From positions 372,001-436,000 of the forward strand of contig JBJXHM010000001.1 of NCBI GenBank assembly GCA_046233115.1: 64,000 nucleotides of DNA, in the 5' to 3' direction. The translations under genes were made by a program, and so were the position numbers. The stretch is from JACOMY01 sp046233115 (GTDB lineage: Bacteria > Pseudomonadota > Alphaproteobacteria > Kiloniellales > JACOMY01). Shown here piece by piece: positions 52,908-61,146 of the stretch. A model generated the notes under the pieces. It was given only the letters and a program-made list of their open reading frames with translations, was not told the origin of the DNA and made no database searches. The first letter of the stretch is position 1. Each line of letters opens with the position of its first letter.

Positions 52908-52982
52908 TGGTGGGCGCGGCTGGGATTGAACCAGCGACCCCTACGATGTCAACGTAGTGCTCTCCCGCTGAGCTACGCGCCC
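52908..52982 (-). tRNA. tRNA-Val (anticodon GAC)
   Basis: The minus strand folds as a full cloverleaf. A 7-bp acceptor stem pairs GGGCGCG with CGCGCCC, the D arm is GCTC-AGCGGGA-GAGC, the anticodon stem is CTACG/CGTAG around loop TTGACAT (anticodon GAC, valine), and the T arm is GCTGG-TTCAATC-CCAGC. The discriminator A is followed by an encoded CCA (52908-52910). Confidence 0.95.
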
Positions 52983-53201
52983 GGCCGCCGTCAAGGGCGG
53001 TGGATGTAGCACCGCCCCCTGTGCCGGGCAAGAGGCAATTGCAGGCCCTTGCGAAGAGTTTTTTGTCGCCGGCTGCGACGAAGCGACTGACAGGCCCTGA
53101 AAGCATGCGCTATCGTCCGCTTCCCGCTGCAGGTCGAGGGCAGTTCTTGGGGCAGCGGCTGCACGTCTGGGTACTGAGGTTCGCGAGAGGCACGAAGACG
53201 C

Positions 53202-54071
53202 ATGTGGGAAGGCCCCGCCTTCGCAATCGACTATCCGAAGGTCGGAGATCTGCCGCTGGTGGTGGCCTCGCCGCATTCCGGAAGCCACTATCCCGACGAC
53301 CTGCTGGAGGCGTCCTGCCTGACGCCGCACGAGTTGCGCCGCTCGGAAGACTGCTACGTCCACGAACTGACCGCCGCCACGGCCGAGCTCGGCATCGTTT
53401 CGATCCGGGCGCTCTTTCCCCGGGCCTACGTCGACGTGAATCGCGAGCCCTACGAGCTGGATCCCCTGCTGTTCGACGAGGCGCTGCCGGATTATGCCAA
53501 TGCGCGCAGTCCCAGGGTCGCCGCGGGGCTGGGCACCATCGCGCGGGTGGTGGCCAACGGGCGCCCGATCTATCGCCGCAAGCTGGCCGTCTGGGAGGCG
53601 CTGGAGCGGCTGGAGCGCTGCTACATTCCCTATCACCAGGCGCTGCGTCAGCTCGTCGACGAACGGGTCCAGCGATTCGGCTTCTGTGTGCTGCTGGATT
53701 GCCACTCGATGCCGAGCTTGGCGCCGGGGCCCAGCGGCGAGCCGGCCTCTCAGGTCGTGCTCGGCGACTGTCACGGGGCTTCAGGCAGCCCGGCCCTGGT
53801 GGAGCTGACCCAGCGGGCCTTTCGCGCGCTGGGCTACCGGGTCGCCTGCAACAGTCCCTATGCCGGTGGCTTCGTCACGCGGCAGTACGGCCGGCCGGAG
53901 CGCGGCGTGCATGCCCTGCAGATCGAGCTCGCGCGGTCGCTCTACATGGACGAGAACAGCCTCGACCGCACGGCCGGCTATCAGGGGCTGCAGCGTGACC
54001 TGGGGCAGGTGCTGGCCGAGGTGGCCGGCTGGGTCGGCGCATCGCTCTCGCTTCCGCGCGCAGCCGAATAG
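53202..54071 (+). CDS. N-formylglutamate amidohydrolase family protein
   Basis: A 289-residue zinc hydrolase of the HutG-type FGase family: VVASPHSGSHYPDDLL with a metal histidine, DCYVHELTAA, AYVDVNREPYELDP, LLDCHSMPS and NSPYAGGFVTRQYG, then ALQIELARSLYMDE. It would cleave N-formyl-L-glutamate to glutamate and formate, or a related formyl/acyl amino acid. No other hut genes are adjacent, so a histidine-utilisation role is not established. Upstream is tRNA-Val on the other strand. Confidence 0.88.
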   Translation: MWEGPAFAIDYPKVGDLPLVVASPHSGSHYPDDLLEASCLTPHELRRSEDCYVHELTAATAELGIVSIRALFPRAYVDVNREPYELDPLLFDEALPDYANARSPRVAAGLGTIARVVANGRPIYRRKLAVWEALERLERCYIPYHQALRQLVDERVQRFGFCVLLDCHSMPSLAPGPSGEPASQVVLGDCHGASGSPALVELTQRAFRALGYRVACNSPYAGGFVTRQYGRPERGVHALQIELARSLYMDENSLDRTAGYQGLQRDLGQVLAEVAGWVGASLSLPRAAE

Positions 54072-54158
54072 ACCCATCTCCGTAGAGACTGATTCCGGCC
54101 CCGCAGCTGCCGGCCGGAGTTCCCCCCGCCGCGCGCTCGCGTTTCCGCGCCGTCGCGC

Positions 54159-54189
54159 AAAAAAAAGGGCCGTGCGCGAGGCACGGCCC
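54159..54189 (-). terminator. Rho-independent terminator of minus-strand small RNA
   Basis: On the minus strand a perfect nine-base-pair stem (GGGCCGTGC / GCACGGCCC) with a five-base loop is followed by eight T residues (54166-54159). Neighbouring protein genes are on the plus strand, so it serves a different transcript. Confidence 0.85.
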
Positions 54190-54249
54190 GAGTTCAGGGA
54201 GGAAACGCCATAGAGACGTACGGCGCAGCACCGAAGTGCCTATGCCGCG
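54159..54249 (-). ncRNA. Candidate trans-acting small RNA, alpha-r8 (MmgR/suhB)-like
   Basis: A stand-alone minus-strand gene of about 90 nt in the 382-base gap between two plus-strand genes. In order it has: a -35/-10 pair (54256-54284); a 5' hairpin capped by a UUCG tetraloop (GCAC-TTCG-GTGC at about 54226-54238); an unpaired UUUCCUCCCUGAACU segment (about 54191-54205), complementary to Shine-Dalgarno sequences; and the intrinsic terminator. This layout, with the UUUCCUCCCU motif, matches what I know of the alphaproteobacterial alpha-r8 family, whose Sinorhizobium member MmgR limits polyhydroxybutyrate accumulation. The start is estimated from the promoter. The RNA gene itself is well supported; the family name is inference. 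Confidence 0.7.
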
Positions 54250-54255
54250 CTGCAC

Positions 54256-54284
54256 AATATGTTTAACCTTGCGCCTGAGTGCAA
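54256..54284 (-). promoter_or_regulatory. Promoter of the small RNA
   Basis: On the minus strand TTGCAC (54284-54279) and CATATT (54261-54256) are 17 bases apart, placing the start near 54249. The -35 match is only partial. Confidence 0.45.
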
Positions 54285-54453
54285 GCGAAATCGTGCATCT
54301 ATATGATTTTGAGCTGTTTTTTTTGGAGGTTTCGGGGCTTGCCAGCATGTCGAATGACGCAGTGCACAAAACTTGATCTTTTTGCGAAGGCTCTTGCGCC
54401 CTTGGTTCGAGAGCCTCTAAACCCCTGATCGAACGGACCTTTGTCAGATAGGG

Positions 54454-55641
54454 ATGACGGCGATGGATGTCGAGGCTCTGAGAAAAGAGACACCAGGGTG
54501 CAAAAACGTTGTGCACCTAAACAATGCCGGTGCATCCCTGATGCCCGAACCGGTCATAGCTGCTCAAATCGATCATATTCGACGGGAATCCGAAATCGGC
54601 GGCTACGAGGCCAAGGCCGAAGCGCTGCTGCGGATCGAGGCGGTCTACGATTCCATCGCCCGATTGCTGAACGCGGATCGCGACGAGATCGCGCTGCTGG
54701 AGAACGCGACCATGGCCTGGGTGGCGGCCTTCAATGCCGTGCCCTTCCGGCCGGGCGACAGGCTGGTCACGGGCGAGGCCGAGTACGTCAGCAACTACCT
54801 GAACTTCCTGCGTGCCAAGGAGCGGCTGGGCATCGAGATCGTGGTTGCGCCGAACGATGCCAGCGGCCAGATCGACCCCGAGGGGCTGGAGGCCCTGCTG
54901 GACGAGCGGGTCCGCCTGATCGCCATCACCCACGTGCCGACCAACGGAGGTCTGGTCAATCCGGCGGCAGAGATCGGCCGGATCGCCCGCAAGCACGGCA
55001 TCCTCTACCTGCTGGACGCCTGCCAGTCGGCCGGCCAGATCCATCTGGACGTCGAGGCCCTGGGCTGCGACCTGCTGTCGGCCACCGGGCGGAAGTATCT
55101 GCGCGGACCGCGCGGCACCGGATTCCTCTACGTACGCAAGGCGGTGCTGAAGGATCTGGTGCCGCTGAACATCGACCTGCACGGCGCGCGCTGGGTCGCG
55201 GCCGACCGCTATGAGTTGCTGGACAACGCGCGGCGCTTCGAGAACTGGGAGTTCAACGAGGCGGCGGTTCTGGGCCTGGGGGCGGCGGTCGACTATGCGC
55301 TGGCGCTGGGCACCGAGGCGATCGAGGCCAGGGTGCAGTGGCTGGCCAAGCGCCTACGCTTCATTCTGCGCGAGTACGCCAAGCTGGAGGTGCACGACAT
55401 CGGCAAGGTGCAGAGCGGCATCGTCACCTTCACCGTGCCCGACCGCACCGCCGCCGAGGTGCAGCGCGACCTGCGCGCGCAGGACATCAACGTTTCGGTC
55501 ACCGACCCCGGCAGCACGCTGCTCGACGCCACGCGGCGCAAGCTGCCGGACATGATCCGCGCCTCGGTGCACTACTACAACACGGAGGAGGACGACTTTC
55601 AGGCGCTGACCGCAGCCCTCTGGCGCACGCGGCGCGACTGA
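54454..55641 (+). CDS. Aminotransferase class V-fold PLP enzyme
   Basis: A 395-residue fold-type I PLP enzyme. The PLP lysine is Lys214 in LLSATGRKYLRGPRGTGFLY, and Asp188 is in YLLDACQSAGQ, the class V pattern shared by cysteine desulfurases, isopenicillin-N epimerase-like enzymes and EgtE. VHLNNAGASLMP near the N-terminus and SVHYYNTEEDDFQAL at the end fit the CsdA/isopenicillin-N-epimerase branch. No desulfurase catalytic Cys loop is obvious, so a lyase or epimerase role is as likely. ATG 54454 is taken as start; ATG 54463 is possible. A polar amino-acid ABC transporter follows on the same strand. Confidence 0.86.
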   Translation: MTAMDVEALRKETPGCKNVVHLNNAGASLMPEPVIAAQIDHIRRESEIGGYEAKAEALLRIEAVYDSIARLLNADRDEIALLENATMAWVAAFNAVPFRPGDRLVTGEAEYVSNYLNFLRAKERLGIEIVVAPNDASGQIDPEGLEALLDERVRLIAITHVPTNGGLVNPAAEIGRIARKHGILYLLDACQSAGQIHLDVEALGCDLLSATGRKYLRGPRGTGFLYVRKAVLKDLVPLNIDLHGARWVAADRYELLDNARRFENWEFNEAAVLGLGAAVDYALALGTEAIEARVQWLAKRLRFILREYAKLEVHDIGKVQSGIVTFTVPDRTAAEVQRDLRAQDINVSVTDPGSTLLDATRRKLPDMIRASVHYYNTEEDDFQALTAALWRTRRD

Positions 55642-55733
55642 GCCCCCACGCGATTGAGCCTCGGCGCGGCACCGGAGCTTCGGCCAAGTCCTCCGTCCAG
55701 ACCAACCAAGTCCCTGCCGGCAACTTTTCTGGT

Positions 55734-55761
55734 TTGCGCTGCGCCGCACACTCTGTAACGT
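55734..55761 (+). promoter_or_regulatory. Possible promoter of amino-acid ABC operon
   Basis: TTGCGC (55734-55739) and TAACGT (55756-55761) are 16 bases apart in the 210-base gap before the ABC genes. The match is weak. Confidence 0.3.
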
Positions 55762-55852
55762 GGCAGCAAGCAAGAGCACCTGCCCATTGTAGGCCGGTGC
55801 CGCAAGGCGAACAGGAACGAGGTCAGGGTTGGCACTGGTCACGGAGGACTCC

Positions 55853-56638
55853 GTGCCGAACCCGTCTGGTGCGGGCGAGGTCGTCCTTTCGGTCAAGGAC
55901 CTGCACAAGCGGTTCGGCGACAATGCCGTTTTGAAGGGCATCGATCTCGATGCCTATCGCGGTGACGTCATCGCTTTGCTCGGCGCCTCTGGGTCGGGCA
56001 AGAGCACCTTGTTGCGCTGCATGAACCTGCTGGAGGTGCCCAACCAGGGCCGCATCGTGGTGCATGGCGAAGAGCTGCGGATGAAGGCCACGCCCGGCGG
56101 GCAGAAACCGCTGGACCGCCATCAGGTGGACCGCATCCGCTCCCGCCTCTCCATGGTCTTCCAGCAGTTCAATCTCTGGAGCCACATGACCGTCATCGAG
56201 AACGTCATGGAGGCCCCGGTGCACGTGCTGAAGATCCCGAAGGCCGAGGCCAGGGACCGGGCGGTCAAGTACCTGGCCAAGGTCGGCCTGGCCGACAAGC
56301 ACGCCTCCTATCCGGCGGAACTCTCCGGCGGACAGCAGCAACGCGCGGCGATCGCGCGCGCGCTGGCGATGGAGCCGGAGGCGCTGCTGTTCGACGAACC
56401 CACGTCTGCCCTCGACCCGGAACTGGTCGGCGAGGTCATGCGGGTGCTGCGCGCCCTGGCCCAGGAAGGACGCACCATGATCGTGGTGACCCACGAGATG
56501 GGCTTCGCGCGCGAGGTCTCGAATCGCGTGATTTTCCTGCACCAGGGTGTGATCGAGGAGGACGGGCCGCCCGAGGAGGTCTTCACGGCCGCCCGCTCGG
56601 AGCGGTTCCGTCAGTTCATGGCAAGCCGCCTGGTGTGA
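55853..56638 (+). CDS. Polar amino-acid ABC transporter ATP-binding protein (HisP-like)
   Basis: A 261-residue ATPase with Walker A GASGSGKST, Q-loop MVFQQFNLWSHMTV, signature LSGGQQQRAAIARA, Walker B ALLFDEPTSALDPE and H-loop VVTHEMGFA. The insertion with KPLDRHQVDRIRSRLS is typical of the histidine/arginine/ornithine HisP-ArtP group. A GTG at 55853 preceded by GGAGG (55843-55847) is preferred; a TTG at 55829 would add eight residues. First gene of ATPase-binding protein-permease-permease. Confidence 0.9.
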   Translation: MPNPSGAGEVVLSVKDLHKRFGDNAVLKGIDLDAYRGDVIALLGASGSGKSTLLRCMNLLEVPNQGRIVVHGEELRMKATPGGQKPLDRHQVDRIRSRLSMVFQQFNLWSHMTVIENVMEAPVHVLKIPKAEARDRAVKYLAKVGLADKHASYPAELSGGQQQRAAIARALAMEPEALLFDEPTSALDPELVGEVMRVLRALAQEGRTMIVVTHEMGFAREVSNRVIFLHQGVIEEDGPPEEVFTAARSERFRQFMASRLV

Positions 56639-56673
56639 CCGGCGGCCCCGAAGCGAGAAGGAGAGTTCGTTCC

Positions 56674-57456
56674 ATGTCCCTTCTGAAGACTGCGGCCTTC
56701 GCCGCCCTGGCCACGGTGCTCGCCACCGCCGCGCTCGCCGACGAGAAGCGCAAGGTGCGCATCGGCACCGAAGGCGCCTACCCCCCCTTCAACTACATCG
56801 ATACCAACGGTGAGCTGGCCGGCTTCGACATCGAGATGGCCAAGGCGCTCTGCGACGCCGCAAACTACGACTGCTCCTTCGTGGTGCAGGACTGGGACGG
56901 CATCATCCCGGGTCTCCTGGCCGACAAGTACGACGCCATCATCGCCTCCATGTCGATCACGCCCAAGCGTGCCGAGGTCGTCGACTTCACCAACAAGTAC
57001 TACAACACCCCGGCGCGTTTCGTGGTGCTGAAGGGTGACGAGTTCGACACCACCCCGGGTACCGGGCTGGACGGTCTGCGCGTCGGTGTGCAGGGCTCCA
57101 CCACCCACGAGGACTATGTCCGCGCGACCTGGCCCAAGGCCGAGGTGGTGACCTATGGCACCCAGGACGAGGCCAACGCCGACCTGGTCAACGGCCGCGT
57201 CGACCTGGTGATGGCCGATTCGGTGGTGCTGCAGGAGGGCTTCCTCAAGGTCGAGGGCGGCGACTGCTGTGTGTTCTTCGGGGAGTCCTACAACGATCCC
57301 GTCTACCACGGCGACGGTGCCGGCATCGCCATCCGCAAGGGCGAAAAGGATCTGGTGGACGGCTTTAACGCCGCCATCGTGAAGATCCGCGAGGACGGCA
57401 CCTACAAGGCGATCAACGACAAGTACTTCGAGTTCGACGCCTACGGCGCCGACTGA
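56674..57456 (+). CDS. Polar amino-acid ABC transporter substrate-binding protein (HisJ/ArgT-like)
   Basis: A 260-residue family 3 solute-binding protein with signal peptide LKTAAFAALATVLATAALAD. Diagnostic segments are VRIGTEGAYPPFNYID, LAGFDIEMAKALCDA, QDWDGIIPGLLADKYDAIIASMSIT (the ligand amino- and carboxyl-binding region), LRVGVQGSTTHEDY, and AIRKGEKDLVDGFNAA. It most resembles lysine/arginine/ornithine/histidine binders. The ATPase gene ends 35 bases upstream, and a hairpin separates it from the first permease. Confidence 0.9.
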   Translation: MSLLKTAAFAALATVLATAALADEKRKVRIGTEGAYPPFNYIDTNGELAGFDIEMAKALCDAANYDCSFVVQDWDGIIPGLLADKYDAIIASMSITPKRAEVVDFTNKYYNTPARFVVLKGDEFDTTPGTGLDGLRVGVQGSTTHEDYVRATWPKAEVVTYGTQDEANADLVNGRVDLVMADSVVLQEGFLKVEGGDCCVFFGESYNDPVYHGDGAGIAIRKGEKDLVDGFNAAIVKIREDGTYKAINDKYFEFDAYGAD

Positions 57457-57470
57457 TTTCTTGACCGTGC

Positions 57471-57501
57471 GGGGGAGGGGGCCGACAGCGTCCGCTCCCC
57501 C
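57471..57501 (+). terminator. Intercistronic hairpin after substrate-binding protein gene
   Basis: GGGGGAG (57471-57477) pairs with CTCCCCC (57495-57501) between the binding-protein and permease genes, paralleling the hairpin after choX. It probably reduces permease expression relative to the binding protein. Confidence 0.55.
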
Positions 57502-57539
57502 AATCGACCGTCGGAGAGTCTGTCGGAGTAAGCAGGGGC

Positions 57540-58235
57540 GTGTTCGATTTTCGGGGCTATGACTGGGTCTTCTGGGCCGGCGTGCAGGTGACCCTGGCGG
57601 TCGGCCTGGCCTCCTTGCCGGTCGCCCTGGTGCTGGGGTTGCTGGGGGCCTGGGGTAAGCTCTCCGGCAGCGCGGTCGCACGCACACTGGCCGGCACCTA
57701 CACCACGGTGGTCCGCGGCGTCCCGGAGCTGGTGCTGATCACCCTGGTCTACTACGGCTTCACCATCGTGCTGCAGGATCTGGCCTCGGCCATCACCGGT
57801 GAGCGCGAGCGCATCGACCTCAATCCCTTCATCACCGGAACCATCGCGCTGGGCTGGATTTACGGCGCCTTTGCGACCGAGGTCTTCCGCGGCGCCTTTC
57901 TGGCGGTGGACCGCGGCCAGATCGAGGCGGCCCGGGCCTATGGCATGAACCGCGCGCTGGCCTTCCGGCGGATCATCCTGCCGCAGATGTGGCGCTATGC
58001 CCTGCCGGGCCTCGGCAACCTCTGGATGGTGCTGCTGAAGGCCACGGCGCTGGTCTCGGTCATCCAGCTACCGGAGCTGATGTACATGACCTCGCTGGGG
58101 GTCGGGAACACGCGCCAGCCCTTCACCTTCTACTTCGCCGCCTCGCTGATCTACCTGGCGATCACGGCGGCCTCGCTGCTGGCCATCCGCAGCGCCGAGA
58201 AGCACGCCTCTCGCGGCGTCGCCCGGCGGATCTAG
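57540..58235 (+). CDS. Amino-acid ABC transporter permease (HisQ-like)
   Basis: A 231-residue membrane protein starting with GTG at 57540. It has about five helices and the family permease motif EAARAYGMNRALAFRRIILPQMWRYALPGLGN. TVVRGVPELVLITLVYYG and LYLAIT-like C-terminal segments are typical of HisQ/ArtQ. It pairs with the HisM-like gene, which starts 12 bases later. Confidence 0.9.
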   Translation: MFDFRGYDWVFWAGVQVTLAVGLASLPVALVLGLLGAWGKLSGSAVARTLAGTYTTVVRGVPELVLITLVYYGFTIVLQDLASAITGERERIDLNPFITGTIALGWIYGAFATEVFRGAFLAVDRGQIEAARAYGMNRALAFRRIILPQMWRYALPGLGNLWMVLLKATALVSVIQLPELMYMTSLGVGNTRQPFTFYFAASLIYLAITAASLLAIRSAEKHASRGVARRI

Positions 58236-58247
58236 GGGCGGCAAGCG

Positions 58248-59081
58248 ATGGACTGGCTTTGGCAGGCAATCGGCGAACAGGCACAGAGCAGCTGCATGGT
58301 CGTGCAGGGCGGCCTCACCGATATCTTCGGCGAGGGCGGTGCGGTGGTGCCGGCCTTCTGCAAGCTGATGGGCGGCGCCTGGCTCACCCTGAAGCTGACG
58401 GTAATCTCGCTGGCGATCGGCTTCGCGCTGGCGGTGCCGGTGGCGCTCGCGCGCCTCTCGCGGAATCCCTTCGTCAACTGGCCCTGCCTGGCCTACACCT
58501 TCTATTTCCGCGGTACGCCGCTCTTGGTGCAGCTCTTCCTGATCTACTACGGCAGCGGCCAGTTCCGGCCGGAGCTGCAGGAGATCGGGCTGTGGCGCGG
58601 CGGCTTCCGCGAGGCCTATTTCTGCGCCCTCTTCGCGCTGACCCTTAACACGGCCGCCTACACCGCAGAGATCCTGCGCGGGGCCATGCTGGGGGTGCCC
58701 TCCGGCGAGGTCGAGGCGGCCCGCGCCTACGGCATGTCCGGGGTCAAGCTCTACCGGCGGATCATCTTCCCCAAGGCCATGCGTATCGCCTTGCCGGCCT
58801 ATTCCAACGAAGTGGTCTTCCTGTTCCAGTCGACCTCGCTGGTCTCGCTTGTGACCCTGTTGGACCTGATGGGGGTGGCGACCGACGTGATCGCCGACAC
58901 CTTCCGCCACTTCGAGACCCTGATCTTCGCCGGGCTGGTCTACCTGGCGCTCTCCGGCGTCATCTTCGCGGTCTTCAAGCGGGTCGAGCGCCGGCTGATG
59001 CGCCACCTGCGGCGCAGCGGCGACGCCGACGCCAAGAAGGCGCCGCTGACCGGTTCGATGCCGGACAGCACCCGGGCCTAG
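58248..59081 (+). CDS. Amino-acid ABC transporter permease (HisM-like)
   Basis: A 277-residue membrane protein. The N-terminal ~40 residues (AQSSCMVVQGGLTDIFGEGG) precede about five transmembrane helices. TFYFRGTPLLVQLFLIYYGSGQF and the permease motif EVEAARAYGMSGVKLYRRIIFPKAMRIALPAYSN define the HisM/GlnP family. Last gene of the four-gene importer; the C-terminus is extended and charged. Large palindromes follow at 59155-59266. Confidence 0.9.
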   Translation: MDWLWQAIGEQAQSSCMVVQGGLTDIFGEGGAVVPAFCKLMGGAWLTLKLTVISLAIGFALAVPVALARLSRNPFVNWPCLAYTFYFRGTPLLVQLFLIYYGSGQFRPELQEIGLWRGGFREAYFCALFALTLNTAAYTAEILRGAMLGVPSGEVEAARAYGMSGVKLYRRIIFPKAMRIALPAYSNEVVFLFQSTSLVSLVTLLDLMGVATDVIADTFRHFETLIFAGLVYLALSGVIFAVFKRVERRLMRHLRRSGDADAKKAPLTGSMPDSTRA

Positions 59082-59154
59082 GCACTCTCACGATCGGCGG
59101 CGCCGCGACGTTATTGTCTTGGGGCCTCCGGGGCGGTCGCGATAGCCTTTCGTC

Positions 59155-59204
59155 AGAGCAGGATGACGTCAAATCGAAACGATTTGTCGTCTGAGTCCTG
59201 CTCT
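59155..59204. repeat. Palindromic intergenic element AGAGCAGGA ... TCCTGCTCT
   Basis: Outer nine-base arms AGAGCAGGA/TCCTGCTCT enclose the inner arms CAAATCG-AAA-CGATTTG. It lies between the ABC operon and the MOSC gene. Similar CAAATCGAAACGATTTG-type palindromes are common between genes in Rhodospirillales. A terminator or nucleoid-protein site is possible. Confidence 0.65.
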
Positions 59205-59218
59205 ACAACTATGAAAGA

Positions 59219-59266
59219 TAGAGCGGATCGCGATCAGGTGGTTCCACCTGATCGCGATCCGCTCTA
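59219..59266. repeat. 48-base perfect palindrome before the MOSC gene
   Basis: Two 23-base arms (starting TAGAGCGGATCGCGAT and reading through ...CAGGTGG) are perfectly complementary around a TT centre. It ends 24 bases before the MOSC start codon. In RNA it would be a very stable hairpin; in DNA it could be extruded as a cruciform. Confidence 0.8.
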
Positions 59267-59290
59267 AGGCAACGAGAGAGGATAGGCGGC

Positions 59291-60073
59291 ATGAAACTGG
59301 GAACACTCGAAAGCATCTGGCGCTATCCGGTGAAGGGCATGCGCGGCGAGGAACTGTCGCACGTCTACGCGGGCTATGCCGGCATCATGGGCGACCGGGT
59401 CTATGGCGTAATCGCGGACGACGGCGATCCGGCCTTCCCCTGGCACACCGGCCGCGATCAGGAGGAGTTCGTCCTCTACAAGGCCGCCTTCCGTGCCGGC
59501 GATGACCTGCTGCTGCCGAAGGACCTCGACGCCTTCGAGGGCATCGCTCCTGGGGTGAAGCCGATCGACCCTGCCAACGAGGCCTTCAAGGTCGACGTGG
59601 AGACCCCCAGCGGCAAGCGCTACGACATCGAGAGTGCCGCCTTCCTGGAGGACCTGCAGCAGGCCAGCGGCCGCTCGCTCCGGGTTCATCTCAGCCAGAA
59701 GGGGCAGCATGACTGCCGTCCGCTGTCGCTCTTCTCGCTCCAGGCGGCGGCCAAGTTGGGCGAAGAGGTCGGCATGGAGGTCGACAAGCGGCGCTTCCGG
59801 GCAAACTTCTACGTCGACTGGGAGGGGCAGGAAGATCCCTTCTTCGAGTTCTCGCTGGTCGGCAAGACCCTGAAGATCGGCGAGCGGCTGCAGATCGCCG
59901 TGCTGGAGCGCGACCCGCGCTGCAAGATGATCACGCTCGATCCCGACACGGCGGACGAGTCGCCCAAGATCCTGCGCACCGTCGGCCGCAACCACGGCGG
60001 CGATGCCGGGGTCTTCGCAGCCGTCCTGCAAGAGGGGCGCGTGAAGAAGGGCGATCCGATCGTCCTGGTATGA
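59291..60073 (+). CDS. MOSC-domain molybdenum-cofactor protein (YcbX/mARC-like)
   Basis: A 260-residue protein with a MOSC_N beta-barrel (LESIWRYPVKGMRGEEL, GDRVYGVI) and a C-terminal MOSC domain. Cys211 in ERDPRCKMITLDPDT is the conserved cysteine that binds molybdenum in YcbX and mitochondrial mARC, which reduce N-hydroxylated compounds. E. coli YcbX carries its own 2Fe-2S domain; this protein lacks it, but the next gene, overlapping by four bases, encodes a flavin/2Fe-2S reductase that would supply the electrons. Substrate unknown. Confidence 0.85.
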   Translation: MKLGTLESIWRYPVKGMRGEELSHVYAGYAGIMGDRVYGVIADDGDPAFPWHTGRDQEEFVLYKAAFRAGDDLLLPKDLDAFEGIAPGVKPIDPANEAFKVDVETPSGKRYDIESAAFLEDLQQASGRSLRVHLSQKGQHDCRPLSLFSLQAAAKLGEEVGMEVDKRRFRANFYVDWEGQEDPFFEFSLVGKTLKIGERLQIAVLERDPRCKMITLDPDTADESPKILRTVGRNHGGDAGVFAAVLQEGRVKKGDPIVLV

Positions 60074-61146
60074 GCGATGTCGGCGAAGCGGAGAGCGCGA
60101 CGTTGGGCGGGGGAACCTTCCACCGCCTGACGGTGAAGGCGGTGCGCGAGGAGACGGCTGAGGCACGCAGCTTCGTGCTGGCTCCGGCGGCCCGCGAGGC
60201 TGCGCTCTACCGCTACCGGCCGGGCCAGTTCCTCACCTTTCGCATCCCCCTTCCCGCCGGCGAAATCCTGCGCAGCTACTCGCTCTCCTCGGCGCCCTGC
60301 AGCGATCCCGACCTCTGCGTCTGCGTGAAGCGGGTGGCCGAGGGGCGCGGTTCCAACTGGATCAACGACCACCTGACGGCTGGGGCCAGTATCCTGGCCA
60401 GCCGGCCGGCCGGGCGCTTCGTGCTCGGTGAAGGGGAGAGCGAAGTCGGCCGGCCGCTGCTGCTGATCGCCGGCGGCAGCGGCATCACGCCCTGCATTTC
60501 CCTGGTCAAGCAGGCCCTCTTCGAGAGCGACCGGGCAGTGAAGCTGGTCTACGCAAACCGCGACGCGGCCTCGGTGATCTATCGTGAGAGCCTGGACCTG
60601 CTGCAGGAGCGCTTTGCAGGGCGCTTCGCCTGCCAGCATTGGCTGGATGCCGAGCGGGGCTTCCTGACCGCTGCCGACATCGCCCTGGCGGCCCAGGGCT
60701 GGGAGGCGTCGGACTGCTACATCTGTGGGCCGGAGCCGCTGATGACCCTGGCCGAGGACAGGCTCGAGGGTCTGCTCAGCCCACAGAGCCGGATTCTGAC
60801 CGAGCGCTTCGTCTCGCCGGACGACCCCGAGGCCGAAGCGCCCACACCTGCGCCCCGCGCGAGCGGCATCACGACCTTTCGGCTCACTCTGGACGAGGAG
60901 GAGCATGTGGTGCCGATCACCGCCGGTCAGACCCTGTTGCAGGCCGCCATCGCCGCGGGGATCGACGTCCCCAGCTCCTGCATCCAGGGGCATTGCGGGA
61001 CCTGCATGGCCCATCTCAAGAGCGGCCAGGTCGCGATGGCGTCCACCAAGGCCCTGTCGAAACGCAACATCGAGCGTGGCCATGTGCTCGCTTGCCAGGC
61101 CCGCCCCAGCGCCGACGAGCCGGTCTGGCTGGATTTCGACTTCTAG
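60070..61146 (+). CDS. FAD/NAD(P)H oxidoreductase with C-terminal 2Fe-2S ferredoxin domain
   Basis: A 358-residue three-domain reductase. The FAD-binding barrel (~15-115) has RPGQFLTFRIPL and LRSYSLSSAP; the NAD(P) domain (~120-240) has LLLIAGGSGITPCISLVKQAL and CYICGPEPLM; the C-terminal plant-type ferredoxin (~270-358) has CIQGHCGTC and a distal Cys in HVLACQA. It resembles the Hcr/VanB-like and HMP/PaaE-type reductases. The start overlaps the MOSC stop (ATGA), so it is almost certainly the electron donor to the MOSC enzyme. Confidence 0.9.
   Translation: MSDVGEAESATLGGGTFHRLTVKAVREETAEARSFVLAPAAREAALYRYRPGQFLTFRIPLPAGEILRSYSLSSAPCSDPDLCVCVKRVAEGRGSNWINDHLTAGASILASRPAGRFVLGEGESEVGRPLLLIAGGSGITPCISLVKQALFESDRAVKLVYANRDAASVIYRESLDLLQERFAGRFACQHWLDAERGFLTAADIALAAQGWEASDCYICGPEPLMTLAEDRLEGLLSPQSRILTERFVSPDDPEAEAPTPAPRASGITTFRLTLDEEEHVVPITAGQTLLQAAIAAGIDVPSSCIQGHCGTCMAHLKSGQVAMASTKALSKRNIERGHVLACQARPSADEPVWLDFDF

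Noticed and set aside
54315..54324. Eight-T run as a terminator of the N-formylglutamate amidohydrolase gene
   Set aside because: No GC-rich stem precedes it on the plus strand; only a weak AAATC/GATTT pairing is present.
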